This document shows, in pieces, positions 1 through 5,386 of a stretch of DNA of 7,793 nt. The notes beneath the pieces are model-generated. The model searched no databases. It was not told where the DNA came from and was given only the letters and a program-made list of their open reading frames with translations. The position numbers and the translations under genes were made by a program. The stretch covers positions 1 to 7,793 of the forward strand of contig JAJISH010000447.1 of NCBI GenBank assembly GCA_022848825.1, in the 5' to 3' direction. Within the stretch, counting starts at the first letter, position 1. Each line of letters starts with the position of its first letter. This DNA comes from Thermoplasmatota archaeon (GTDB taxonomy: Archaea; Thermoplasmatota; Thermoplasmata; RBG-16-68-12; JAGMCJ01).

Positions 1-21
1 TTCACGATCATGGGGTTCTAG
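1..21 (+). CDS. Possible 3' end of an upstream gene (partial)
   Basis: Reading from base 1 in frame 1 gives FTIMGF followed by TAG at 19-21, which directly abuts the ATG at 22. This would fit the last residues of a gene in the same operon as the two small membrane proteins that follow. The alternative is frame 2, which reads SRSWGSR and stops with TGA at 23-25, giving the ATGA overlap common elsewhere in the window. Six or seven residues cannot identify a family, so this is only a pointer that the + strand operon begins outside the window. Confidence 0.25.
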   Translation, partial: FTIMGF

Positions 22-312
22 ATGAGCGGAAAGGCGAAGATGTCCAGCGGAAGAAGGGTCCTGATGTCCACGATCGTGCTCTTGGTGGTCTCGGGGATCT
101 CCCTAGCATTTGCGGTTCAAGCCAGCGGTCAGCTCCTGAAAGCGTTCGACGTTCTATCCCTGTCTCTGTTTCTGGTCTTCTCGTACATCACGTTGGTCGG
201 CATCTATTCGCTTGCGACCATCTTCTACAGCATTGACAAGCTGAGCGGGAGGCAGAAGAGAACCCTGAGATTTCTCGAGGTCTGCAGGGAAATGGGTGAG
301 GGACGCGAATGA
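22..312 (+). CDS. Small two-helix membrane protein (cassette copy A, gene 1)
   Basis: This 96-residue protein belongs to no family I recognise. After a short basic N-terminus it has two predicted membrane helices at about residues 13-34 and 43-67, then a positively charged cytoplasmic-type tail containing GRQKR (76-80). It aligns without gaps over 62 residues, with about 18 identities by hand count, to the product of 5084-5386. Shared features include FD just before helix 2, a Tyr/Asp pair after it, and GRxKR followed by FxE. Its stop overlaps the start of the next gene as ATGA at 309-312, so the two are probably translationally coupled. ATG 22 was chosen as the first start; ATGs at 40 and 64 are possible but less likely. 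A structural or assembly role in an electron-transfer complex is inference from the location of its paralogue after petD. Confidence 0.8.
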   Translation: MSGKAKMSSGRRVLMSTIVLLVVSGISLAFAVQASGQLLKAFDVLSLSLFLVFSYITLVGIYSLATIFYSIDKLSGRQKRTLRFLEVCREMGEGRE

Positions 313-575
313 GGGCGGGAGAGGACGAATCTCTGATCTTGGTCGAGGAAGCTGCTCCAGACTTCAGAGTTCCGACACTGCTAATCCTGATATTGGTCCT
401 CTTCGCTATGACCGCAAGCACGTTCGCTTTCGCCCTCCTCAGAGCGATCGGGAGCAGATACCAGGAGAGCGTCTTCCTTTTCGGTGTGGGCTTCGTAGTC
501 CTGGCGTTCGCCGTGTTCACGTACCGATTCTATGGTTATCCAGACAGGAGACGGGAATCAGCTGAGGAGGACTAG
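309..575 (+). CDS. Small two-helix membrane protein (cassette copy A, gene 2)
   Basis: This is an 88-residue protein with an acidic N-terminal segment of about 20 residues, two predicted membrane helices (about 22-45 and 54-73) and a charged tail (DRRRESAEED). I do not recognise the family. It resembles the product of 4786-5091: RYQES-FLFG-FVV here matches RFAET-FLMG-FVL there, about 9 identities in 25 columns around helix 2. The ATG lies in an ATGA overlap with the preceding stop and has a GGTGAG Shine-Dalgarno at 295-300, 8 bases upstream. Its TAG at 573-575 shares the CTAG at 572-575 with the stop of the convergent ccmG-like gene, so the two genes overlap tail to tail. Confidence 0.8.
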   Translation: MRAGEDESLILVEEAAPDFRVPTLLILILVLFAMTASTFAFALLRAIGSRYQESVFLFGVGFVVLAFAVFTYRFYGYPDRRRESAEED

Positions 576-1183
576 CTCTCGCCAGAACCGCCCACAAGCC
601 GCTCCTTTATCATGTCCCTCTTTGTGTATCCGAGATAGAAGAGAATCCCGAGGGAAACCCCGATCAGAGCGACGGAGAGGATGATCATCACGATGGGATC
701 GACCTGAGACCTCGCATTGTCGATCAGGCTGGATACGCCCTCCGCGCCCAAGACGTCAGCATGAGAAGATGCTATCCTCCCGCTGCCATCGATGACGAAC
801 ATGTGAGGCACCGACCTCACTCCATAGGAATCCGTCACACCTCCAGGATCCATCAGGAAGGTCCAATTCGCCCCCTTGGACTCTCTGAAAGTTCGCAAGA
901 TCTCGTTGTTGTCCGATAGACTCACGCTTATTGAAACGATGACCAGGTCGCTCTCGCTGTGGACTCCCCGGATGTCCTTGAGGACTTCAATCTCCTGTTC
1001 ACATGCTTTGCAGGTTGTGAACATGAAATTCAGGATGACGACCGTTCCCCTTTGCTCGGACAGCGTGAAGTTTTGACCGTAGGCATCGGCACCTGTGAAG
1101 TCTGGAGCAGGTTCCTCGATCAAGAACAGAAGAGTCAGGCCTGAAGCGAGCAGGACTATGGCGATCAGGGCCGCTTTCTTCAT
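572..1183 (-). CDS. CcmG/TlpA-like membrane-anchored thioredoxin
   Basis: This is a 203-residue thiol-disulphide oxidoreductase that would act outside the membrane, probably keeping cytochrome c or CcmE cysteines reduced for haem attachment. It has an N-terminal membrane anchor (about 4-22), a redoxin domain starting at PAPDF (25-29), and the active site C58-K-A-C61 in NFMFTTCKAC. A cis-proline loop lies at SVPHMFVID (124-132, P126). A second membrane helix sits near the C-terminus (about 163-185), with a basic tail. Classical CcmG has WCxxC and only the N-terminal anchor, so both the missing Trp and the extra helix are departures. A longer reading from 1252 would overlap ccmE by 41 bases. 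ATG 1183 is better because it falls directly before the signal anchor, 28 bases after the ccmE stop, with a GGCGGT-like ribosome site. It is last in the ccm operon. A general TlpA/ResA role is the alternative. Confidence 0.85.
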   Translation of the reverse strand: MKKAALIAIVLLASGLTLLFLIEEPAPDFTGADAYGQNFTLSEQRGTVVILNFMFTTCKACEQEIEVLKDIRGVHSESDLVIVSISVSLSDNNEILRTFRESKGANWTFLMDPGGVTDSYGVRSVPHMFVIDGSGRIASSHADVLGAEGVSSLIDNARSQVDPIVMIILSVALIGVSLGILFYLGYTKRDMIKERLVGGSGES

Positions 1184-1211
1184 CGTTACCGCCTGAAATC
1201 TGAGGGGGGCC

Positions 1212-1616
1212 TCAATACCTTGACGAGCATCCGACGAGTATGTCGTTTGCATCGATCTCGTAAGTGCTTACTTTCAGGTGGAACATCCCTGTGACAACGA
1301 CATCCTTTCCGTTCGCAAAGGCATCGGGGACATAGGTGTAGCTGACCACTATCGAGTGCGTCTCACCCGTCAGATTGAAGGTGCTGTCGAGCTGAGACCA
1401 AGCCGTCACCTGGCCTCTAATCTCGACCTCCTTGTCCACGTGCTTGGCGGGGTCGGCCATCACGTTGTCCACTGTGTCATAGGGGTCCGCGGGGGCGGAG
1501 CTCAGGAATATGACCACGAGAATGATAACAATGGCAAGCACAACGACTATCTTCAGCACGAGCCGCTTCTTCGCATCGGATTTCCGTGCCTGCGGGGGTT
1601 CCCTACTTCCCGCCAC
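1212..1616 (-). CDS. ccmE: CcmE haem chaperone, CxxxY type
   Basis: CcmE takes haem from the CcmABCD export complex, holds it covalently and delivers it to the haem lyase. The 134-residue protein has a basic N-terminus, one membrane anchor (about 19-38) and an external OB-fold domain (about 44-126; EVEIRGQV and FNLTG strands). The protein ends in C130-S-S-R-Y134, directly before the stop. Bacterial CcmE has HxxxY here. The Cys variant is known from archaea and some sulphate reducers as part of the variant Ccm system called System I*. The usual proline-rich tail after the Tyr is absent. The start is GTG 1616, supported by GGAGGT on the minus strand at 1630-1625, 8 bases upstream. It overlaps ccmD by 14 bases. 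Confidence 0.93.
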   Translation of the reverse strand: MAGSREPPQARKSDAKKRLVLKIVVVLAIVIILVVIFLSSAPADPYDTVDNVMADPAKHVDKEVEIRGQVTAWSQLDSTFNLTGETHSIVVSYTYVPDAFANGKDVVVTGMFHLKVSTYEIDANDILVGCSSRY

Positions 1617-1749
1617 TTTCCATTACCTCCTTCAGCAAGTCGATTTCCCTCTTTATCCTGTTCTGTCTGTGCGTGAGATAGAGCACGTAGAGAACGATTC
1701 CTGCCCAGATGACCAGATAAGCCCAGTAGAACTGCTCAACCCCTATCAT
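1603..1749 (-). CDS. ccmD: CcmD-like small membrane protein
   Basis: This 48-residue gene has one membrane helix (about 8-25, rich in Trp, Tyr and Val) followed by a basic tail (HRQNRIKREI) and a short helical end. CcmD is a single-span protein that in bacteria joins CcmA, CcmB and CcmC and is needed to release haem-loaded CcmE. Size, topology and position between ccmC and ccmE all match. CcmD sequences are too variable for firm recognition from motifs. The ATG at 1749 overlaps the ccmC stop as ATGA and has a GGAGG site at 1761-1757, 7 bases upstream. The 3' end overlaps the ccmE start. It is short enough to be missed by automatic gene calling. Confidence 0.88.
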   Translation of the reverse strand: MIGVEQFYWAYLVIWAGIVLYVLYLTHRQNRIKREIDLLKEVMESGGK

Positions 1750-2711
1750 TCTGCGTCCTCCAGCTGTTCCTTGATTCCTTCAATCTCGATTACTGACCTC
1801 TCGATAGCAGTCCGCCTAGAAAAAAGTGTCGCGTATACGAGCGTGAAAGCTACGACCCCCAACATGAGAACGGCTCCCGCCTCGGCAGAGAGATGGCCCT
1901 GAGATGTCGCCACGACGTTCGGATGGAGGCTGGTCCAGATTCTCGACGAGAGGAAGGAGATAGGCACCGCCGCGAAGCCGAGTATGCCGAAGATCGCAGC
2001 GACTCTGGGGATGCTCTCATGCCTCACCGCCCCGGCTCTTATGGCGACATACGCGATGAAGATCAGCCACAGGACGAACGTCGAGAAGAGCTTCGTATCG
2101 TTCCAGTCCCAGTAGTAGCCCCACTCGGCCTTGGCCCAGAGTGCCCCGGAGATGACGGCGACGGAGCAGAATACCAGGCCCACCTCGGCTGACGAAAGGG
2201 CCCAGGTGTCCCATTTCTGACCGCCCTTCCAAAGGTAAGCTGCGCTGCACACTAGCACGACTCCGAAGGCCAGGAATGAGGTCCAGGCGGCTGGAACGTG
2301 GAAGTAGAATATCTTGGCCGAGTATGGTGATCTCCAGCCCGCGGGCTCGTCTGGATCATCCGCTATCTCGACCTCTCTTGCCGCTATGCCTACATCGGGC
2401 TCCAGTCTTCCCAGGACGTACACCGTGGTTCCGTTCACGATCCCTGCGTCAAGGTCGCCCGAGTCCGCGTACGAGACGTCGATGAAGACGGCGCTCGTGA
2501 TGTCTTCGAGGGCGAATTCGGTCCCGCTGAGATCCTGCACGACACCTTTTACTCTGATGTCGTCACCGGTGTAGTCATCCTGGTGATACAAGACAGTGGA
2601 GACGTCCAGGGGTTCGAGCGGGGCATAGTAGAGCGCTGCTAGAACCGTCACAATGACAAATATCACCGCTAAAAGCGCAAGCACAAAGTCAATCAGCTTC
2701 CTTTTTTCCAT
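1746..2711 (-). CDS. ccmC: CcmC haem-handling protein with an inserted OB-like domain
   Basis: CcmC presents haem to CcmE on the outer face of the membrane. The 321-residue protein is much longer than usual CcmC (about 240). It has helix 1 (about 8-30), then an extra domain at about 36-118, then the classical core: KIFYFHVPAAW (133-143, haem-ligand H138), the WWD region WGYYWDWND (197-205), and a second ligand in WTSLHPN (H263). Further helices lie at about 144-160, 172-192, 208-226, 236-256 and 277-297. The inserted segment reads like CcmE's OB fold (DIRVKGVV, FALEDITSAVFIDV, VYVLGRL) but lacks any CxxxY or HxxxY. It lies in the first external loop, next to H138. ATG 2711 starts 1 base after the ccmB stop, with GGAGG at 2722-2718. 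Confidence 0.93.
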   Translation of the reverse strand: MEKRKLIDFVLALLAVIFVIVTVLAALYYAPLEPLDVSTVLYHQDDYTGDDIRVKGVVQDLSGTEFALEDITSAVFIDVSYADSGDLDAGIVNGTTVYVLGRLEPDVGIAAREVEIADDPDEPAGWRSPYSAKIFYFHVPAAWTSFLAFGVVLVCSAAYLWKGGQKWDTWALSSAEVGLVFCSVAVISGALWAKAEWGYYWDWNDTKLFSTFVLWLIFIAYVAIRAGAVRHESIPRVAAIFGILGFAAVPISFLSSRIWTSLHPNVVATSQGHLSAEAGAVLMLGVVAFTLVYATLFSRRTAIERSVIEIEGIKEQLEDAE

Positions 2712-2712
2712 G

Positions 2713-3390
2713 CTAGTCCTCCATGATATGCCCGAACAGGAGATAGGCGAGAAGTAGGCTCAGGATTCCGAAGCCGACCAGAATGTTCAGTTCTGGCATC
2801 ACGTCGCCGCTTCCGGACACAATCTTCGAAGTTGCCGCGACGGCAGGGATCACGACCGTGAACACTATCAGGGGGATGAGAGCAATCTGCAGGAGCGACT
2901 GGCGGGTCTTGGCAGCTATGGTCATCCCCGAAACGAGGGTTCCCATGGCAACGAAACTGAACGTGCCGAGGAGAATGACCCCGAGCAACGTCACGAACGC
3001 CCCGCCGGGTTCGTACGCGAAGAAGGCGACAACGAACACGAGCGTCACGAGGTCCACAACGATGAGGAATAGCAGATTGGCGAGCATCTTCCCCAGATAG
3101 ATTGAGTATCTGCTCGTCGGGAGGAGTAGAAGGCCGTCAAGGTACTTGTTCTCCTTCTCATACGAGAAGGAGGATTCCAGACCCATGATGCCGGCAAAGA
3201 AGATCGTCGTCCACAGGATGGGCGCTACGAGATGAGGGTTCTCGCTCAGTTCCATGTCGAAACCGAAGAGGGCGAATCTGAACGAGAGGATTATGACCAG
3301 GCTCAACAGAATCGTGGATGTCATCCTCTCTCGCGTTCTGAGCTCTATGCTGATGTCCTTCTGTGCAATCCTCAAGGCATCGAGCGTCAA
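2713..3390 (-). CDS. ccmB: CcmB haem exporter membrane subunit
   Basis: This 225-residue polytopic protein is the permease partner of CcmA in the cytochrome c maturation ABC complex. Six helices can be drawn at about 25-44, 53-74, 103-127, 131-157, 167-192 and 200-223. The N-terminal region (AQKDISIELRTRERM) and the cytoplasmic loop EKENKYLDGLLLLPTSR before helix 3 are typical of CcmB. The reading begins with TTG at 3390, which overlaps the ccmA stop as TTGA (3387-3390). There is no ATG or GTG at a suitable place, and the purine-rich GGGGGCGGG just upstream is a weak ribosome site, so coupled translation from ccmA is likely. TTG at 3375 is a less likely alternative. Confidence 0.93.
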   Translation of the reverse strand: MTLDALRIAQKDISIELRTRERMTSTILLSLVIILSFRFALFGFDMELSENPHLVAPILWTTIFFAGIMGLESSFSYEKENKYLDGLLLLPTSRYSIYLGKMLANLLFLIVVDLVTLVFVVAFFAYEPGGAFVTLLGVILLGTFSFVAMGTLVSGMTIAAKTRQSLLQIALIPLIVFTVVIPAVAATSKIVSGSGDVMPELNILVGFGILSLLLAYLLFGHIMED

Positions 3391-4115
3391 GAGCCCGCCC
3401 CCGTCAGTTCGTCATAGGCGGACTCGAACTCATCTGCACCCGTCTCGGCTTTCCTCGCGTCGTAGACAACCCGACCCTTCTTCATAACGAGAAGCCGCTC
3501 ACCCACCTGATACCCCTCCCTGAGATGATGCGTGGCGAGAAGGACTGTTTTTCCGCCGTCACGGAGCTGTCCGATGAGGGACATCGTCTTCGCGATGGAA
3601 TCGGAGTCGAGGCTTGAGAAGGGCTCGTCGAAGATGAGGATCTCGGGGTCGTGTATCATCGCCCTGGCTATGGAGAGCCTCTTCACCATACCGCTCGAAA
3701 GCACACCTATCCTGTCGTTCTTTCTGTGCCTTAGCCCGAACAGATCCAGTAGCTCGTCCACCCTTGAATCAGGGGAGCCGAACATCCTACAGTAGAACCT
3801 GAGGTTCTCTGCCGCCGACAGGTCGTCATAGAGGAGAGGGTCATGAAGGACCACTCCGATTCTCCCTCGGACCTCACGTCCGTTATTCGATATATCCATC
3901 CCCTTCACAAACACGCGACCCGACGTCGGGCTGGACAGAGTGCTCAGTATTCTAATCAGAGTCGTCTTTCCAGCACCATTGGGCCCGAAGAGAGCAGTAA
4001 TCCGGCTATGCTGGATCTTCAGATTCAGATTGCGTATGGCGGTCTTGGGTCCGAATCTCTTCGTGAGATTCCGCGTTTCTATCGCAACAGGTCCTGAATC
4101 CTCGTCTTCTCCCAT
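3387..4115 (-). CDS. ccmA: CcmA haem ABC transporter ATPase
   Basis: This is the cytoplasmic ATP-binding subunit that powers CcmBCD and release of haem-CcmE. Numbering from ATG 4115 (242 residues): Walker A GPNGAGKT at 44-51, signature LSSGM at 139-143, Walker B ILIFDEP at 159-165 with catalytic E164, D-loop SSLD, and switch His H196 in LATHH. At the usual Q-loop the sequence is VVLHDPLLY, with Asp where many ATPases have Gln. A TTG at 4127 extends the reading by four residues, but the ATG at 4115 is the more natural start. No clear Shine-Dalgarno precedes it. It is the first gene of the ccm operon. Assignment as CcmA rather than a generic ABC-2 ATPase rests on sequence length, the ENLRFY segment and the adjacent ccmBCDE. 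Confidence 0.93.
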   Translation of the reverse strand: MGEDEDSGPVAIETRNLTKRFGPKTAIRNLNLKIQHSRITALFGPNGAGKTTLIRILSTLSSPTSGRVFVKGMDISNNGREVRGRIGVVLHDPLLYDDLSAAENLRFYCRMFGSPDSRVDELLDLFGLRHRKNDRIGVLSSGMVKRLSIARAMIHDPEILIFDEPFSSLDSDSIAKTMSLIGQLRDGGKTVLLATHHLREGYQVGERLLVMKKGRVVYDARKAETGADEFESAYDELTGAGS

Positions 4116-4214
4116 ATGAACGCCCAACTGAACGTGCTATTCGACTCAACACCTCACGAGTTGCTAACGAAGAGGTTTCTCGCGCCTCAAGGAAATCAAC
4201 ATCTCAAAGCTCCG

Positions 4215-4221
4215 TTATAAA
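4215..4221 (-). promoter_or_regulatory. Candidate TATA box for the ccm operon
   Basis: On the minus strand this reads TTTATAA, close to the archaeal TATA consensus and the most AT-rich heptamer upstream of ccmA. Initiation about 24 bases downstream (near 4190) would leave a leader of roughly 75 bases before ATG 4115. The motif is nearly symmetric, reading TTATAAAT on the plus strand, so it could also serve rightward transcription. Confidence 0.35.
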
Positions 4222-4262
4222 TGATGTGTTAGTTCTGGTTAAGGAAGGTTCTTGGATTGGCT

Positions 4263-4274
4263 GTTCCTGGGAAC
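4263..4274. repeat. Short inverted repeat GTTCC-TG-GGAAC
   Basis: Two perfect 5-base arms surround a 2-base centre. It lies 48 bases downstream of the start of the 4215 TATA-like site in the rightward sense and upstream of it in the leftward sense. It could be an operator for the adjacent regulator, but a repeat this short can arise by chance. Confidence 0.3.
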
Positions 4275-4324
4275 TTGTCCGATATCGCCACCCTTCGAAG
4301 TGCTCTCCAAGGGAAACCAAGCCT

Positions 4325-4347
4325 GTCTGTGGTCTCGGACCAGAGGC
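4325..4347 (+). repeat. Imperfect hairpin with TGGTC-TCG-GACCA core
   Basis: The core has 5 paired bases on each side of a 3-base loop (4330-4342). It extends outward past one G-G mismatch (4329/4343) by four further pairs, including one G-U. There is no T-run after it, so it is not a classical terminator. It may be an operator or an RNA structure 58 bases before the regulator's start. Confidence 0.35.
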
Positions 4348-4375
4348 CTGACCGCCCTCAGGAATCTCAACGCAG

Positions 4376-4381
4376 TTATAT
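4376..4381 (+). promoter_or_regulatory. TATA-like box for a leaderless regulator transcript
   Basis: TTATAT ends 24 bases before the ATG at 4405, the spacing expected between an archaeal TATA box and its transcription start. No Shine-Dalgarno precedes the ATG, which fits a leaderless mRNA beginning at or next to the start codon. Confidence 0.55.
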
Positions 4382-4404
4382 GACATCGGCATTACGACTT
4401 GTGC

Positions 4405-4746
4405 ATGATTCACGGCAGACAGCCATGTGAGACGATAGTGATTGATGTGCTTCCAACCATAAGAGCGGAGCTGGCTATTCTCCTTCTTGAGGAGTATGGG
4501 TTGAGCCAAACGAAAGCGGCCGATCTCCTGGGTGTCACACAGGCGGCGATTAGCCAGTATTCAACGAAGAGAAGAGGGGGCACCCGTACACTCAAAGACT
4601 ATCCGGAGATCAGACAGAGAATCCGTGAGATGGCTGATTCGATTGTCAATGGCATAGGCGATGATGAGAGGGGTCTCCAGCTCTGCAAGCTGTGCAGGAT
4701 TTGCCAAGAGATGGTCTTCGGAATCGAGGATCCCTTGCGAGTCTGA
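4405..4746 (+). CDS. Archaeal XRE-type HTH regulator with CxxCxxC
   Basis: This 113-residue protein resembles the archaeal predicted regulators of COG2522. A PCE motif (C8) and a VLPTIRAELA helix (15-24) are followed by a helix-turn-helix at about 33-54 (GLSQTKAADLLGVTQAAISQ). After the HTH come a basic RGGTRTL segment and a C-terminal helix with C94-K-L-C97-R-I-C100. With C8 there are four cysteines that could bind zinc or an Fe-S cluster; this is inference. The reading opens with TTG at 4399, but ATG 4405 fits both the family start and the TATA-box spacing. It stands alone on the plus strand, divergent from the ccm operon and convergent with the Rieske/cytochrome b operon, so control of one or both is plausible but not shown. 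Confidence 0.85.
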   Translation: MIHGRQPCETIVIDVLPTIRAELAILLLEEYGLSQTKAADLLGVTQAAISQYSTKRRGGTRTLKDYPEIRQRIREMADSIVNGIGDDERGLQLCKLCRICQEMVFGIEDPLRV

Positions 4747-4785
4747 TTTCGAGGCCCTCGGTCACGTCAGAAGCCGAGATCACGG

Positions 4786-5091
4786 TTACTCGGCGGTGTT
4801 GGAATCAGGTTCCTCGCCATCTGGTTTGCGTTCTTCCTCGTTCGGGTTGCTGTGAATGAGACCCGCCTTGTGACCCTCTTTCGTCCACCAGATTTCACCG
4901 GGAGTGAATGCTCTTTCGAAGAAGTAGACAATCTCAGCAGCTAGTACGAAGGATATTCCCATGAGAAAAGCAGTTTCGGCAAAGCGCTTGGCAACCCACG
5001 TTTCGACCACCAAGTAGACCATGACTGAGATTGCTGCAAGTAGAGCGATCATGAACAGGACTGCAAGCTTCCTCAGCGTGTTCTCATTCAT
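4786..5091 (-). CDS. Small two-helix membrane protein (cassette copy B, gene 2)
   Basis: This is a 101-residue protein with two membrane helices (about 8-31 and 40-60) followed by a hydrophilic, acidic tail of about 40 residues containing TPGEIWWTKEGHKAG. I do not recognise the family. Helix 2 and the preceding loop (RFAET-FLMG-FVL) match the product of 309-575, which lacks the long tail. The TTG and GTG codons upstream at 5103 and 5100 are possible starts. ATG 5091 is preferred because GGTGA lies 5 bases upstream (5101-5097) and the overlap with the preceding gene is then only 8 bases. It is the last gene of the Rieske/cytochrome b operon. A role as an accessory subunit of that complex is inference from position. 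Confidence 0.8.
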   Translation of the reverse strand: MNENTLRKLAVLFMIALLAAISVMVYLVVETWVAKRFAETAFLMGISFVLAAEIVYFFERAFTPGEIWWTKEGHKAGLIHSNPNEEERKPDGEEPDSNTAE

Positions 5092-5386
5092 TTTCGTCAC
5101 CAAAGAAATTCTCGATGAAGGCTATTCGCCTCTTCACCCTTCCCTGAGAACGGTCAAGGAGGTACACAATCGACAGAAGAACAGCGAAGGACAGAGCGAG
5201 GAGAAATCCAAAGAAAACGAGCCCAAGAATCCAAAGGAGGTCGAATCGTTGTGCCAGTATCTGAATTGCCGCTATGACTTGACTTGCGGAAACGCCAGCA
5301 ATTGACACGAAGACGAGAATCGCAATCAAAGGCTTGAACCTAGAAAGCGCCGATTCCTTCTCACCTTCTTTCAACGAATCGCTCAT
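5084..5386 (-). CDS. Small two-helix membrane protein (cassette copy B, gene 1)
   Basis: This 100-residue protein has a charged N-terminus, two membrane helices (about 18-43 and 51-75), and a basic segment GRVKRR followed by an acidic end. It is a paralogue of the product of 22-312: gapless over 62 residues, with FD before helix 2 and GRxKR after it in both. No known family comes to mind. ATG 5386 shares one base with the petD stop (TGATG), and the 3' end overlaps the next gene by 8 bases, so petD and both small proteins are likely made together. This suggests, without proving, that it belongs to the quinol-oxidising complex or its assembly. Confidence 0.8.
   Translation of the reverse strand: MSDSLKEGEKESALSRFKPLIAILVFVSIAGVSASQVIAAIQILAQRFDLLWILGLVFFGFLLALSFAVLLSIVYLLDRSQGRVKRRIAFIENFFGDENE

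Larger units (their letters stand above)
4116..4404. other. Divergent intergenic region between ccmA and the regulator gene
   Basis: This stretch of about 290 bases separates the leftward ccm operon from the rightward regulator. I see no convincing gene in it. It holds two TATA-like sites (4215-4222 and 4376-4381), a hairpin at 4325-4347 and a short inverted repeat at 4263-4274. A leftward reading across 4204-4509 has no family features and runs over the regulator's start, so I do not call it. Confidence 0.7.

Noticed and set aside
1184..1252. N-terminal extension of the ccmG-like gene to 1252
   Set aside because: It would overlap ccmE by 41 bases and put 23 hydrophilic residues before a standard basic-hydrophobic membrane anchor.
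1278..1676. Rightward 132-codon open reading over ccmE and ccmD
   Set aside because: It is the antisense shadow of two recognisable genes. Its protein shows no coherent domain or topology.
4252..4383. Short rightward 43-codon reading starting TTG at 4252, ending in the regulator's TATA box
   Set aside because: There is no ribosome site and no recognisable product, and its end coincides with the promoter element. It is probably chance.
4204..4509. Leftward open reading of about 100 codons across the intergenic region
   Set aside because: It overlaps the start of the well-supported HTH gene, has no membrane or domain pattern, and runs through the TATA-like site and the hairpin.
4757..4778. 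Possible terminator hairpin CTCGG...CCGAG between the regulator and B2
   Set aside because: The stem is only 5 pairs with a 12-base loop and no T-run on either side, too weak to call.
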